From the NCBI GenBank assembly GCA_011523365.1, contig WTGY01000149.1, forward strand, positions 37,850-101,849: DNA of 64,000 nt, in the 5' to 3' direction. Below, in pieces: positions 21,719 to 28,940 of this stretch. The first letter of the stretch is position 1, and each line of letters opens with the position of its first letter. Both the position numbers and the translations under genes were made by a program. The notes beneath the pieces are model-generated. The model saw nothing but the letters and a program-made list of their open reading frames with translations, made no database searches and had not been told where the DNA came from. This DNA is from Caldilineaceae bacterium. Its GTDB lineage: Bacteria > Chloroflexota > Anaerolineae > Caldilineales > Caldilineaceae.

Positions 21719-21861
21719 AGGGCAATAAAATCCCGCAGACCGATTCGATCCAGGAGCTCGCCGATTTCTGGGACACACATGATCTGACCGACTTCGATGC
21801 CGAACTTGAGGAGGTGGACGAACCGGTCTTTATTCTCAACGGCGAACAGTCTCAGGCATAG
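21715..21861 (+). CDS. Antitoxin of the BrnT/DUF4258-like pair
   Basis: A 48-aa protein reading KIPQTDSIQELADFWDTHDL and then TDFDAELEEVDEPVF, the hallmark of short CopG-associated antitoxins (IPxTDSIxELAxFWDTHDLTDFEDELEEV). It would bind and neutralise the toxin encoded just upstream. The usual C-terminal ribbon-helix-helix is absent, so it may be trimmed. Translation is probably coupled through the ATGA overlap. Confidence 0.8.
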   Translation: MKGNKIPQTDSIQELADFWDTHDLTDFDAELEEVDEPVFILNGEQSQA

Positions 21862-21904
21862 TGACTGGTGTGCGAAACTCCGGCATCGTTCGCCCGTCTT
21901 GCTG

Positions 21905-21934
21905 AGGTTCCCCGCACACGCGGGGATAGACCTG
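21905..21934 (+). repeat. Orphan CRISPR type I-E-like repeat unit 4 (best preserved)
   Basis: AGGTTCCCCGCACACGCGGG followed by GATAGACCTG, an apparently complete 28-29 nt unit with a perfect CCCCGCacaCGCGGGG-type stem. It lies 44 bp after the antitoxin stop. No repeat follows at 60-62 bp, and no cas gene is visible in the window. Confidence 0.75.
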
Positions 21935-21977
21935 CTGGATGCCGGCATCATTCGCGCGCCAGCTGACGCCGCTGCCG

Positions 21978-22367
21978 TCACGGCATCCTGTTCGCGGCCA
22001 CTTGTCTGGAGGTTAGAACGCCCTCGTCGTCGAGCCACTGGTTGATCAACTCACGCAGCGGCGCGGGCAGCCGGTAGGAGAACTCATCGCTCTCGGCCAG
22101 CCGCAAGCCATCGAGGATATGGTAGATCTTGTCTTTCTTCTTGGACCGGCACAGGCTGCATGCGCAGGCGTCGTAGAATTTTTTCCACAGCAGGCCCCAG
22201 GCGTTGAAGAAGTAGCCGTGGGACAGGCCGTTGGCGTCGTGCAACACGGAAAGCGGGACGAACTCGTTCTCTGCGGCTGCCAGCATTTCGAGGATGCGCG
22301 TCTCCACAACTTCCAGCGGGGGCGTTGCATAGAGGGCATCGGCGAAGCGATCGGGGTCGATCATCAT
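21978..22367 (-). CDS. Hypothetical protein with a cysteine cluster
   Basis: A 129-aa soluble protein starting MMIDPDRFADAL, with AGAGGA about 10 nt upstream. A CACSLCRSKKKDK segment gives three closely spaced cysteines and a basic patch, possibly a metal or nucleic-acid site. The rest is helical. No known family and no obvious operon partner; the dispersed repeat at 22424 lies just upstream. Confidence 0.6.
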   Translation of the reverse strand: MMIDPDRFADALYATPPLEVVETRILEMLAAAENEFVPLSVLHDANGLSHGYFFNAWGLLWKKFYDACACSLCRSKKKDKIYHILDGLRLAESDEFSYRLPAPLRELINQWLDDEGVLTSRQVAANRMP

Positions 22368-22423
22368 GTTTGGTTATCCTCTTTGTCCGGGGTTCAGGTT
22401 TCGGTGATGTTTTGGAAGGGCCG

Positions 22424-22478
22424 TGAAGAACGGCTTTTTTTGATCCACGGAGGACACGGAGGGGCACGGAGAACAGCA
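22424..22478. repeat. Dispersed ACGGAGG-type repeat, copy 2
   Basis: One unit: a T-run, then GATCCACGGAGGACACGGAG and GGGCACGGAGAAC, preceded by CCGTGAAGAACGGC. Closely matches the copy at 11671-11797. Confidence 0.85.
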
Positions 22479-22482
22479 CAAG

Positions 22483-23345
22483 GGAAAAAGCGAGCCCAAG
22501 TCTATCAATCGGCGCAAGCCGCGGCAAGCTGCGCGTTTCACTACCCACGCCGTCTAACCTAGCCGCAGGCCTGCCACCGCGGCCGAGGGCTTGCCCGGGC
22601 TCGAGGAATCGGCCTAGCCTGTCAGGGCAGCGAAGCTCGCGCCCGTAATCGGCCGCCTAGGCCGTCCAACACACGGGATCCCATTCTTTCGGCAGCGACG
22701 GTTGGGAGGCAGAGGTGTAACCGGACCGCGGCAAGCGGGCGGGAGGCAAGGAGGACGGCCAGATGACTGTTGACCAAACTGCATTGCGGTGACATTAGCA
22801 GTATCCTATAGGTTTAGGTAGTTGGTAGTCGGGATAGTTGGCAAAAAATCTTTCGTGTAGTCAATCACAGACAAACTCACAATCCCCATTTGACACATTC
22901 AACTCCCCAACAAACGCATAAAAATCACCTAACCCTCCTAGACACGACAGGCACCAGGTCGGGACAAAGTGGTCGATTCCGGCGCATTTGCCTGTTTTTG
23001 GCCTGATTAGAACAAACTTTCCCGCACAGGAGGCCCGTAGGGCGCCTGAAATCGCATAGGGGTACCTGGGATACCTCGTGATTCGCGGTGTCTGGCCTGA
23101 TTTGCCGGCTTCGGCTCAGATCCGGACCGCGGCGGGAGCTGGCCGGCGAAGCGCAGGCCTGAACCGATGCACGTCTGGCTGGCGCAGATCCCCTCTATTG
23201 CCGCGGTTTGGCATGTTCGCACTCCTTGCTTTGGTGGTGTATACTGGCTTATATAAATCAACGTTAATTCATTTTATCGCGTGTTTATCAAAATGGGCTA
23301 TTCTATGGACTTTCTCGCAGGGATTTACAAGCAGAGGACAGGACG
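22483..23345. other. Non-coding stretch before the integrase
   Basis: No supported gene. Includes AT-rich DNA from 22790 to 22930, a repeat copy at 23021-23088 (partner 31961-32040) and, just before the integrase, an AT-rich segment (23240-23290) that could hold its promoter or an attachment site; no matching second att copy was found by eye. Confidence 0.5.
23021..23088 (-). repeat. Dispersed repeat pair, copy 1 (partner 31961-32040)
   Basis: Shares CGATTTCAGGCGC-CTACGGGC-TCCTGT (leftward reading) with 31961-32040, including flanking bases. In one leftward frame both copies read P.RFQA.YG.PVR. It may be the 3' end of a lost gene or part of a small mobile repeat. Confidence 0.7.
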
Positions 23346-24320
23346 ATGAGCGAGGCACCGACGAGCGCAGGCGAAGGCGTCCTGGTCGCCATCCAGGAGG
23401 CCGCGCTCGGGCTCTTCAGGCCGTACGATTCCGAGCAGGCGACGCGCTTCGAGGCCGCGCTCGAAGCGCTCGCGCCCAACACGCGCCGCGCCTACGGCAG
23501 CGCGCTGGCAACCTGGGGACGGTGGGCCGCGTTGCTGAGCGTTCATGCGCTGACGCCGTCGCCGTTCGCGCTGCGCGCCTACCTGCAGGAGCGGGCCGCG
23601 GCCGGCGCAGGCATCTCATCGCTGCGGATGACGGTGGCCGCGCTGCGCAAGGTGCAGAATCTTGTCGGTGTTGAGCCGACCGCGAACGACCAGGTCGTGA
23701 CCGATACGATAAGCGGGCTGGCGCGTCAGGCTTCAGCGCCGCGGCAGGCGTACGCGCTGACCGCGGAGGCGCTGGCGGTTGTTACTGCGACCGCGTGCCA
23801 GCCGCGCGTGGGACGCGGCGGCAAGATGGAGCGGCCCGAGCAGGCACGCCGGCGGGGGCTGGTCGACATCGCGTTGTGCCGGGTGCTCTCGGACGCAGGC
23901 CTGCGCCGTTCGGAGGCGGCCGCGCTTACGTGGGATGACGTTGTGCACTGGGACGACGGCTCGGGCCGGCTGACCGTGGGCCGCTCGAAGACGGATGCTG
24001 AGGCGCGCACGGTCTATTTGACGCCGGCTTCGGTGGAGGCGCTAACTGCGATACGGCCGGCGGACGCGCACGGGGAGCGTTCTGTGTTCGGGCTGTCCGC
24101 GGCCTCGATCTCGCGGCGTATCCGGGCCGCGGCCGCGGTAGCGGGGTTGGGGCAGGGCTTTTCCGGGCATTCGGGACGGGTGGGGATGGCGCGGCGCATG
24201 GCCGCGGCCGGCGCGCCCACGCATGAGATTATGGCGCAGGGAAGATGGAAGACGGCGCGCATGGTCGAGGTCTATACGCGGTCTGAGGAGGCGGGAAGAG
24301 CGGCGAAGTGGCTGGCGTAG
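23346..24320 (+). CDS. Tyrosine recombinase / integrase
   Basis: A 324-aa phage-type integrase with a SAM-like core-binding domain (about 35-125) and a catalytic domain carrying the full set: R187 or R188 in SDAGLRRSEAAALTW, K215 in GRSKTDAE, H275 and R278 in FSGHSGRVGM, W301 in QGRWKTA and nucleophile Y310 in EVYTRSEEAGRA. ATG 23346 follows GAGGA at 7 nt. It would integrate or excise a mobile element. A decayed relative with the same SGHSGRVGM and APTHE-MAQGR strings lies leftward at 53168-53330. Confidence 0.93.
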   Translation: MSEAPTSAGEGVLVAIQEAALGLFRPYDSEQATRFEAALEALAPNTRRAYGSALATWGRWAALLSVHALTPSPFALRAYLQERAAAGAGISSLRMTVAALRKVQNLVGVEPTANDQVVTDTISGLARQASAPRQAYALTAEALAVVTATACQPRVGRGGKMERPEQARRRGLVDIALCRVLSDAGLRRSEAAALTWDDVVHWDDGSGRLTVGRSKTDAEARTVYLTPASVEALTAIRPADAHGERSVFGLSAASISRRIRAAAAVAGLGQGFSGHSGRVGMARRMAAAGAPTHEIMAQGRWKTARMVEVYTRSEEAGRAAKWLA

Positions 24321-24341
24321 TTCCGCCGGCAGGGGCGCACT

Positions 24342-24480
24342 GTGACCAACCAAGCCATCGTCGATACCATAGTGAAGCGCATTGTCGCCCGCTTTCAGCT
24401 GGCGCGCACGCGGCACTGACAATCGCTGGAGCGACGTCGATCTGTTTGTTGTTATGGATGAGTTAGAAAATAAGTGTCGC
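24342..24480 (+). pseudogene. Decayed MNT-type nucleotidyltransferase
   Basis: GTG 24342 opens a frame reading TNQAIVDTIVKRIVARFQ and stopping at 24417-24419. A second frame then continues RARGTDNRWSDVDLFVVMDE. Together they match the start of MNT nucleotidyltransferases, but the strand with the catalytic G-S (PERIILFGSR) has been deleted and the frames no longer join. No HEPN partner is seen. Overlaps a repeat beginning at 24490. Confidence 0.65.
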
Positions 24481-24489
24481 GATATTTTG

Positions 24490-24586
24490 ATTGACTACAC
24501 GAAACATGCGGTATCGACGACGATGACCGAGTTGCCGGCACCCTTAATTTTGCATTGCGACGGCATCCGCACACAGACACAGTTTC
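24490..24586 (+). repeat. Dispersed repeat, copy 1 (partner 27474-27572)
   Basis: Aligns from ATTGACTACACGAAACATGC through GCATCCGCACACAGACACAG with 27474-27572. Diverged but collinear over about 95 bp. Confidence 0.65.
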
Positions 24587-24635
24587 CCCAGAGAAAAGCA
24601 GGAGCAGGATAGGCTGGCATGGTCCGGCACGGCCG

Positions 24636-24711
24636 GCGCGAAGCGCCACATGCCCAACCCGCACACTGCCCAGCCGCAGCTACAGTCACCCAGTTTGGCG
24701 GCAGATTTGCA
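24636..24711 (+). repeat. Dispersed repeat, copy 1 (partner 32996-33085)
   Basis: GCGCGAAGCGCCACATGCCC and then GCACACTGCCC..CC and CAGTTTGGCGGC recur at 32996-33085 in the same orientation, with an insertion in the second copy. Confidence 0.7.
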
Positions 24712-24770
24712 ACAATTGGGGCGTAGCGCCAGCTTGTGTGCAATGCGCGCCAGGAGGAAGGGGAACAACA

Positions 24771-24811
24771 AACGCCTGGAGGGTCGGATGCTCTCCAGGC
24801 GTTTTCTCTTT
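24771..24811 (+). terminator. Rho-independent-type terminator
   Basis: Perfect 11-bp stem AACGCCTGGAG / CTCCAGGCGTT with an 11-nt loop, followed by TTCTCTTTG. It would end rightward transcription from the integrase region. Confidence 0.75.
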
Positions 24812-24831
24812 GTCTACGCTTGATAAACAGA

Positions 24832-24884
24832 ACCGATCGATCCGCGAAGTCACGCGAAGGGCTGCGAAATCTATCGTGAAGGTT
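24832..24884. repeat. Dispersed ACGGAGG-type repeat, degenerate copy 3
   Basis: GATCCGCGAAGTCACGCGAA followed by GGGCTGCGAA. Related to the GATCCGCGGAGG units at 11730 and 46210 but with GAAG in place of GGAG. Confidence 0.5.
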
Positions 24885-24929
24885 GCAACAGGGACTCAAC
24901 CACGCTGCTGCAGTGCCTCCACTGAGCGC

Positions 24930-25185
24930 TTAGCTTGTGAGCTGAATTATCATATTGATCAGAGTGAGCACTGTCGGAACGGCTACTACGCCAATCAGCC
25001 ACTTAACTTGCGTCAAAGTGGATTTCGCCACATCCTCTTTCGTAGCCAAGTGGTCGTACGCCCCCCGCAGTTCGGATGTTTCTTTCACCAGATCGAGTTG
25101 CACCGCCCGCAATTTGGTTGCCTCTTCCTTAAGGACCTTCAACCTGCGCTTCAACGCGTGACATCCATCTCGCTTCGACGCTCAT
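24930..25185 (-). pseudogene. Small coiled-coil, C-terminally membrane-anchored protein with a one-base frameshift
   Basis: ATG 25185 has AAGGAG 6 nt upstream and begins MSVEARWMSRVEAQVE, then runs into TAA. From 25154 the next frame gives LKEEATKLRAVQLDLVKETS, a LATKEDV segment and a C-terminal membrane helix (WLIGVVAVPTVLTLINMII). Removing one G at about 25138 would join them into a single 84-aa protein. Such proteins (helix then TM tail) often occur in phages or as toxin-like membrane proteins. Confidence 0.65.
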
Positions 25186-25259
25186 ATTGCGCTCCTTCGA
25201 CTCTGACCTGTCAGTGTGTAGAATCGACACTCCCCCCGATGCGTAACAGCAGGGGTACC

Positions 25260-25370
25260 CTAACCTCTAATTCGCTGGACATGCCGAATACATACTGTCC
25301 GGCTCAGTCTCCCAGATATGACGATATTCTTCAGGTTCGCCAGCTTGCGGGCGGCCTCCCTGTATCTCAC
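25260..25370 (-). pseudogene. Truncated hicA-like toxin gene
   Basis: GTG 25370 overlaps the hicB stop (GTGA) and begins VRYREAARKLANL, the start of HicA (KYREVARKLxALG). The dsRNA-binding-like remainder with the catalytic His (G.SH..W) is absent and the frame ends after 36 codons. The toxin is almost certainly inactive. Confidence 0.65.
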
Positions 25371-25611
25371 GGGAGGGAGACGACCGTCTCGACGGACAAG
25401 GGGCAGTTCGCATCTTCCAGATAGAGGTTCGACGGCAGTGGACGGTCTCTGTCCTGGTATATCTCCACAACCGCGCCAAAGGCGTCTTCCACGTTGGCCA
25501 AGGCCTCGGCCACAATGTCGCCCTCGGTTAACAGCTCCGGCAGCAGCGGCGAGGTGACGGTGTAGCCCCCTTCGGGCCGAGCCCCAGCACCAGCGGTATT
25601 TTCGCTTTCAT
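25367..25611 (-). pseudogene. Frameshifted hicB-like antitoxin gene
   Basis: From ATG 25611 the frame reads MKAKIPLVLG, the normal HicB start, then shifts; the next frame continues EGGYTVTSPLLPELLTEGD and VAEALANVEDAFGAV to a stop at 25367. One indel near 25575-25590 (in a G/C-rich run) separates the two halves. Without it, the protein would be an 81-aa partial-RNase-H-fold antitoxin. A TTG at 25672 opens the second frame but has no family support. Confidence 0.7.
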
Positions 25612-25915
25612 CACCCGGTTCAGTCTCCCTCCATCTTATGAAGAGCGCAATCCTCAGACTGGGATTGTACAATCATAGATTCTTCAGGTCGTGGTGTGCT
25701 GGCGGTGATATGGGTGATGATACAGAAGGCCGTCACGATCGGCAAAGCCTACAATGGGGAGCAGTCTCCTTTGTTCGTCGATTTACGAGGGACCGGCAAT
25801 TTTTCTCAGCCACTCAAGTTTCATTTTTGGCCGGTCGACCTGTGGATGCACCTTGAGTTCTGCATAAAGAGAGCGGCAGACATCGTCGCCTGCCGCTCTC
25901 GGTACTTCCCTAGCC

Positions 25916-26074
25916 GGGCCCTGCCATGCCTTACCACAACAAGCCGAGCCGAACCCTGCCCCGCCGTGCCAAGCCATGCCCGGAGCGTTTCGCTCTACTA
26001 CTCAAACCCTGCCTTGCCAAACCACGCCCAGCCAGGCCTCGATTTTTATGCCCTGCTATGCCATACCATGCCGT
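25916..26074. repeat. Degenerate pentanucleotide-periodic tract
   Basis: For about 160 bp CC recurs nearly every five bases (TGCCA TGCCT TACCA, GCCGA GCCGA ACCCT, TGCCA TACCA TGCCG TACCT), with two short interruptions. On the leftward, gene-sense strand it reads as GG every five bases. It starts right after the stop of the leftward phage-like gene at 26083. Confidence 0.85.
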
Positions 26075-26082
26075 ACCTTGGC

Positions 26083-26682
26083 CTATTCGGCTTTTTTGAT
26101 ATTCGGTTTATTGAACCGACCGAACATACCGCTTTTCTCTGGACGCCAGTCCCCGAGCCCAACTTGGCGGCCGGCAATGTCCAACCACTCAAGCAGATGG
26201 TCTTGGTCGATCTGCTCATCATCCACAACCACTTCAAACGTGCAGGACCAGGGCGTATCAAACTTCGCCCGCGTCCGTAGAATCCTGCTGCGTTGCACGA
26301 CAACCGGAACGGTGTACTGCGTCGAGCGGCCAAGCTCCCCAATACTGGTGCCGTACTTCTCTGTGTCATAATCGAAAACGGTGCTCAGCACCAGCAACCC
26401 GCCCCTGACTTGCGGCCCTTGCTTTCGCTTGCGGGCTCCGCTTTCGATCGTTGCGCGGATAGCTGTTGCCGGGATCGTAGGCGTTCCGCTCTCGTCGAGC
26501 CAAAGAGAGCGTTGGGTTTCGAGCTCTCGAAGCCGGTCGTCGTCGGCTTCGGTGCGATTGCCGCCGCGCTTGGCCGCGATCGTTGCGATCTCACGGCTGA
26601 CAGGACTGCGGGTGTCAAGCCCGGCTGCCCCGTTGTGGTGGATGATCGAGCTAACCCCGCTGACTGTGATTCTGTACTGCAT
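26083..26682 (-). CDS. Phage-like conserved protein
   Basis: A 199-aa soluble protein (MQYRITVSGVSSIIHHNG). ATG 26682 has GAGGAGG 10 nt upstream; longer in-frame starts lack a ribosome site. Segments FDYDTEKYGTSIGEL and VGLGDWRPEKSGMFGRF are characteristic of a family I recall only from prophage and plasmid replication regions; I cannot give it a function. It overlaps the upstream HNH frame, and the two appear to share one promoter. The pentamer tract follows its stop. Confidence 0.7.
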   Translation of the reverse strand: MQYRITVSGVSSIIHHNGAAGLDTRSPVSREIATIAAKRGGNRTEADDDRLRELETQRSLWLDESGTPTIPATAIRATIESGARKRKQGPQVRGGLLVLSTVFDYDTEKYGTSIGELGRSTQYTVPVVVQRSRILRTRAKFDTPWSCTFEVVVDDEQIDQDHLLEWLDIAGRQVGLGDWRPEKSGMFGRFNKPNIKKAE

Positions 26683-26948
26683 GATGCGATTGCCTCCTCG
26701 ATTCGGCTGTGAAGTTCGAAACGGTCGGCGCCCCGCCTCAGCTGGCGCCGCAATGTCGTGAATAGCAGATGGCACACGCCGCAAACGGCAATAAGATGGT
26801 CGCTCGTCACCTCCTCATCGGGTACGTAAGTCCAATGGTGCGCCTCGGTCGCCTGCGCCATACCGCATCCCTGGCAGGTACCCCCGGAACGGGCGAAAGC
26901 TTCCCCCCGGGCGACGCGGTAGTTGGGGCCGTAAAACCGGTCTGTCAT
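26385..26948 (-). CDS. HNH endonuclease-like protein
   Basis: ATG 26948 is preceded by AGGAGG at 4-5 nt. The first 75 residues hold a zinc-stabilised HNH: CQGC, AHHWTYVPDE, then SDHLIAVCGVCHLLF. The reading frame stays open for another 100 codons across the next gene without protein-like content, so the functional domain is likely only residues 1-95. HNH genes of this size are common in phage packaging and replication clusters. Confidence 0.75.
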   Translation of the reverse strand: MTDRFYGPNYRVARGEAFARSGGTCQGCGMAQATEAHHWTYVPDEEVTSDHLIAVCGVCHLLFTTLRRQLRRGADRFELHSRIEEAIASCSTESQSAGLARSSTTTGQPGLTPAVLSAVRSQRSRPSAAAIAPKPTTTGFESSKPNALFGSTRAERLRSRQQLSAQRSKAEPASESKGRKSGAGCWC

Positions 26949-27127
26949 GGTGCCTCCTGTGGGTGCTGGGCGCGCAAAAACCCCGGGCCGGATGCCCGAG
27001 GCGCGACGCCGCTTTGAAATTGGAATACGGGTTGGGGTACAATCGCGGTGGCCATGAGCCTAACTCTCGTGGTCCGGACCCGGGCGATTGCCGTCGCGCC
27101 GGGTCATCTTTATGCGGTTAGAATATC

Positions 27128-27155
27128 AGTATAGCACATCTGTCCGAGGGTGCAA
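27128..27155 (-). promoter_or_regulatory. Sigma70-like promoter for the HNH operon
   Basis: Leftward -10 TATACT (27128-27133) and -35 TTGCAC (27150-27155) separated by 16 nt, about 180 nt upstream of the HNH start. Confidence 0.5.
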
Positions 27156-27473
27156 AATGCGGATCAGGGCGGAAACTGCAGCAGGGCGCCAAGCGCCTGC
27201 GCGATGCCGGTCACCGGAACTGTGCGCCAGGTAAGAAGGGGAAGCATCTGAACGTCCGGCGTAATCGGCTGCCGGGAAATTGGCCCGTCTGGACTGATCT
27301 GTCTGCGTTGACAGGGTGGGATGTCCAGGCCAGATACCCCGGCGAGTGGCCGGAGACTTTGGCTGCCGATGCGGTCCGCGTCATGTACGTTTTTATCGTT
27401 TGTCGTGGCCGGATTTTGGTATCGTGGTTTGTATGTGGACATGAAGTAATTCTTGTTTATGGTGAGGGTTTCA

Positions 27474-27572
27474 ATTGGCTACACGAAAAACCATGCATTG
27501 TCGACTTCAATGTGTGAGTTATCGGCACCTCAAATCTCGCGTCGCGGCAACATCCGCACACAGACACGGGGC
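27474..27572 (+). repeat. Dispersed repeat, copy 2 (partner 24490-24586)
   Basis: Collinear with copy 1: ATTGGCTACACGAAAAACCA at the start and CATCCGCACACAGACACGG at the end. Confidence 0.65.
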
Positions 27573-27732
27573 TGGCTGCTGTCTCTGTTATCCTTAGGCG
27601 ATCCAGACTTCGCGTGCTTTCTCCTTGCTCCGATTCGTCCAGCTAGCGCTCGTATCCGCCCTGTCTTTTGCCATAATAGTCCCCTGATCCTCTTCTGAGC
27701 GCCTTCATGGGCGCCCGGTGTGAAACCTTCAA

Positions 27733-27777
27733 GGGGCGGTCATTTTGTCACTGCGCCTCTATTGTGCGCCCTCTGCC
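27733..27777 (+). repeat. Dispersed repeat, copy 1 (partner 48289-48323)
   Basis: GGGGCGGTCATTTTGTCACT, GCGCCT and TGTGCGCCC recur at 48289-48323 with a few changes, in the same orientation. Confidence 0.65.
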
Positions 27778-27990
27778 AGCGCCGTGAATTTCGGTCCCTG
27801 GCCGACCAGTGGTCCCAACCCGGAACGAGCGCCACCGGCGCCATGGGGTGCGCGGACGGCGGATAGGCCCTCTACGTCGTCGGCTTGGGGCGTGTGCTAT
27901 CCTGTGCAGCATGGACGCGCCGGTCTCCCTTCGGCGGGCGACAGCCGCCGGTGTTGGGGCTGGTCTGTGTGCTGGGCCCGCCTTACTTGA

Positions 27991-28018
27991 TTGTAGAACA
28001 TATAACCCGTAATATAAT
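27991..28018 (+). promoter_or_regulatory. Promoter of the AbiE operon
   Basis: -35 TTGTAG (27991-27996), 16-nt spacer and consensus -10 TATAAT (28013-28018), 115 nt before the AbiEi start. Confidence 0.6.
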
Positions 28019-28133
28019 TATGTGTTTATCGTTGGGGTGTCAAGTCAATTGCTGCAGTTGCGTGACAGTCAGTTGTCGGTGAGACAGATCGTTGAAATCC
28101 ATGTAGATCAACAGAGAAGAAGCAGTAGCAACA

Positions 28134-28940
28134 ATGAAACACGACGCGTTTTTCCGCCGGCATCCGGTGTTCAGGGGCGAGGAATTGGCTGAACATCTCA
28201 GCTCCAGTGGCCGAGTCGGTGACCGGATGCAGGAATCTTTGGTTGCATATCACACCAGGACTGGACGGCTGGTCCGTATTCGACGCGGACTGTTCGCCGT
28301 GATTCCGCCGGACGCCGACGGCGACACCTATCCGATAGACCCCTACCTGGTAGCTTCCAAGCTTACGCCGGACTCCGTCCTATCTCACCACACGGCGCTG
28401 GAGTTCCATGGGCGAGCATACTCAGTCTGGCGACAGTTCACATATCTGTCGTCGCGTCCGCTGGATACGTTTACGTTCCGCTCCCAAGTCTACCGGGGGA
28501 CCCGATTTCCGGAGGCGCTTGTGCGTTCGGGCGAGGAGAACTTCGGTGTGTTGACGATGGAGCGCGCCGGACTGTCTTTGCGGGTAACCAGTCTTGAACG
28601 AACTTTCGTGGATGTTCTGGACCGCCCGCTGTTAGCCGGAGGCTGGGAGGAAGTATGGCGTTCTCTGGAGTCGATAGAGTTCTTCAACCTTGACAGGATC
28701 GTGGAGTACGTTCTTCTGCTTGGAAATGCGACCACAGCTGCGAAAGTGGGCTTTTATCTGGACCAGCATCGCGAAGCATTGATGGTCGAGGCACGCCACA
28801 TCTCGGAACTACGAAAGGAACGTCCCCGGCAACCCCACTACACCGACCGGAGAAGCGGTGGGAACGGGACCTTCGTCGCCGCATGGAACCTGGTCGTCCC
28901 GACAGAGGTGGTCGAACGGTCCTGGGAGGAGATGAGATGA
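28134..28940 (+). CDS. AbiEi-type antitoxin (type IV toxin-antitoxin)
   Basis: A 268-aa protein of the AbiEi family. The N-terminal winged helix includes the usual RTGRLVRIRRGLFAVIPP wing, followed by LVASKLTPDSVLSHHTALEFHG and the C-terminal VTSLERTFVDVLDRPLLAGG. AbiEi represses its own promoter and counteracts the AbiEii nucleotidyltransferase toxin, giving phage abortive infection. The stop overlaps the start of the toxin gene (ATGA), the standard AbiE arrangement. Length is normal and no damage is seen. Confidence 0.93.
   Translation: MKHDAFFRRHPVFRGEELAEHLSSSGRVGDRMQESLVAYHTRTGRLVRIRRGLFAVIPPDADGDTYPIDPYLVASKLTPDSVLSHHTALEFHGRAYSVWRQFTYLSSRPLDTFTFRSQVYRGTRFPEALVRSGEENFGVLTMERAGLSLRVTSLERTFVDVLDRPLLAGGWEEVWRSLESIEFFNLDRIVEYVLLLGNATTAAKVGFYLDQHREALMVEARHISELRKERPRQPHYTDRRSGGNGTFVAAWNLVVPTEVVERSWEEMR

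Larger units (their letters stand above)
27160..27986. other. Non-coding stretch with two repeat copies
   Basis: No supported gene. Holds repeat copies at 27474-27572 (partner 24490) and 27733-27777 (partner 48289), and several short GC-rich open frames without protein-like content. Confidence 0.5.

Noticed and set aside
21092..21778. 228-codon leftward frame opposite the toxin-antitoxin pair
   Set aside because: The rightward strand encodes recognisable toxin and antitoxin sequences; the leftward frame is their shadow.
19257..21934. A true CRISPR array
   Set aside because: Units are 0.8-1 kb apart, no second repeat occurs at spacer distance and no cas genes are present.
25783..26369. Short frames across the pentamer tract
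   Set aside because: The 5-base period gives a 15-base coding rhythm that keeps frames open artificially; content is repetitive Ala/Pro/Cys.
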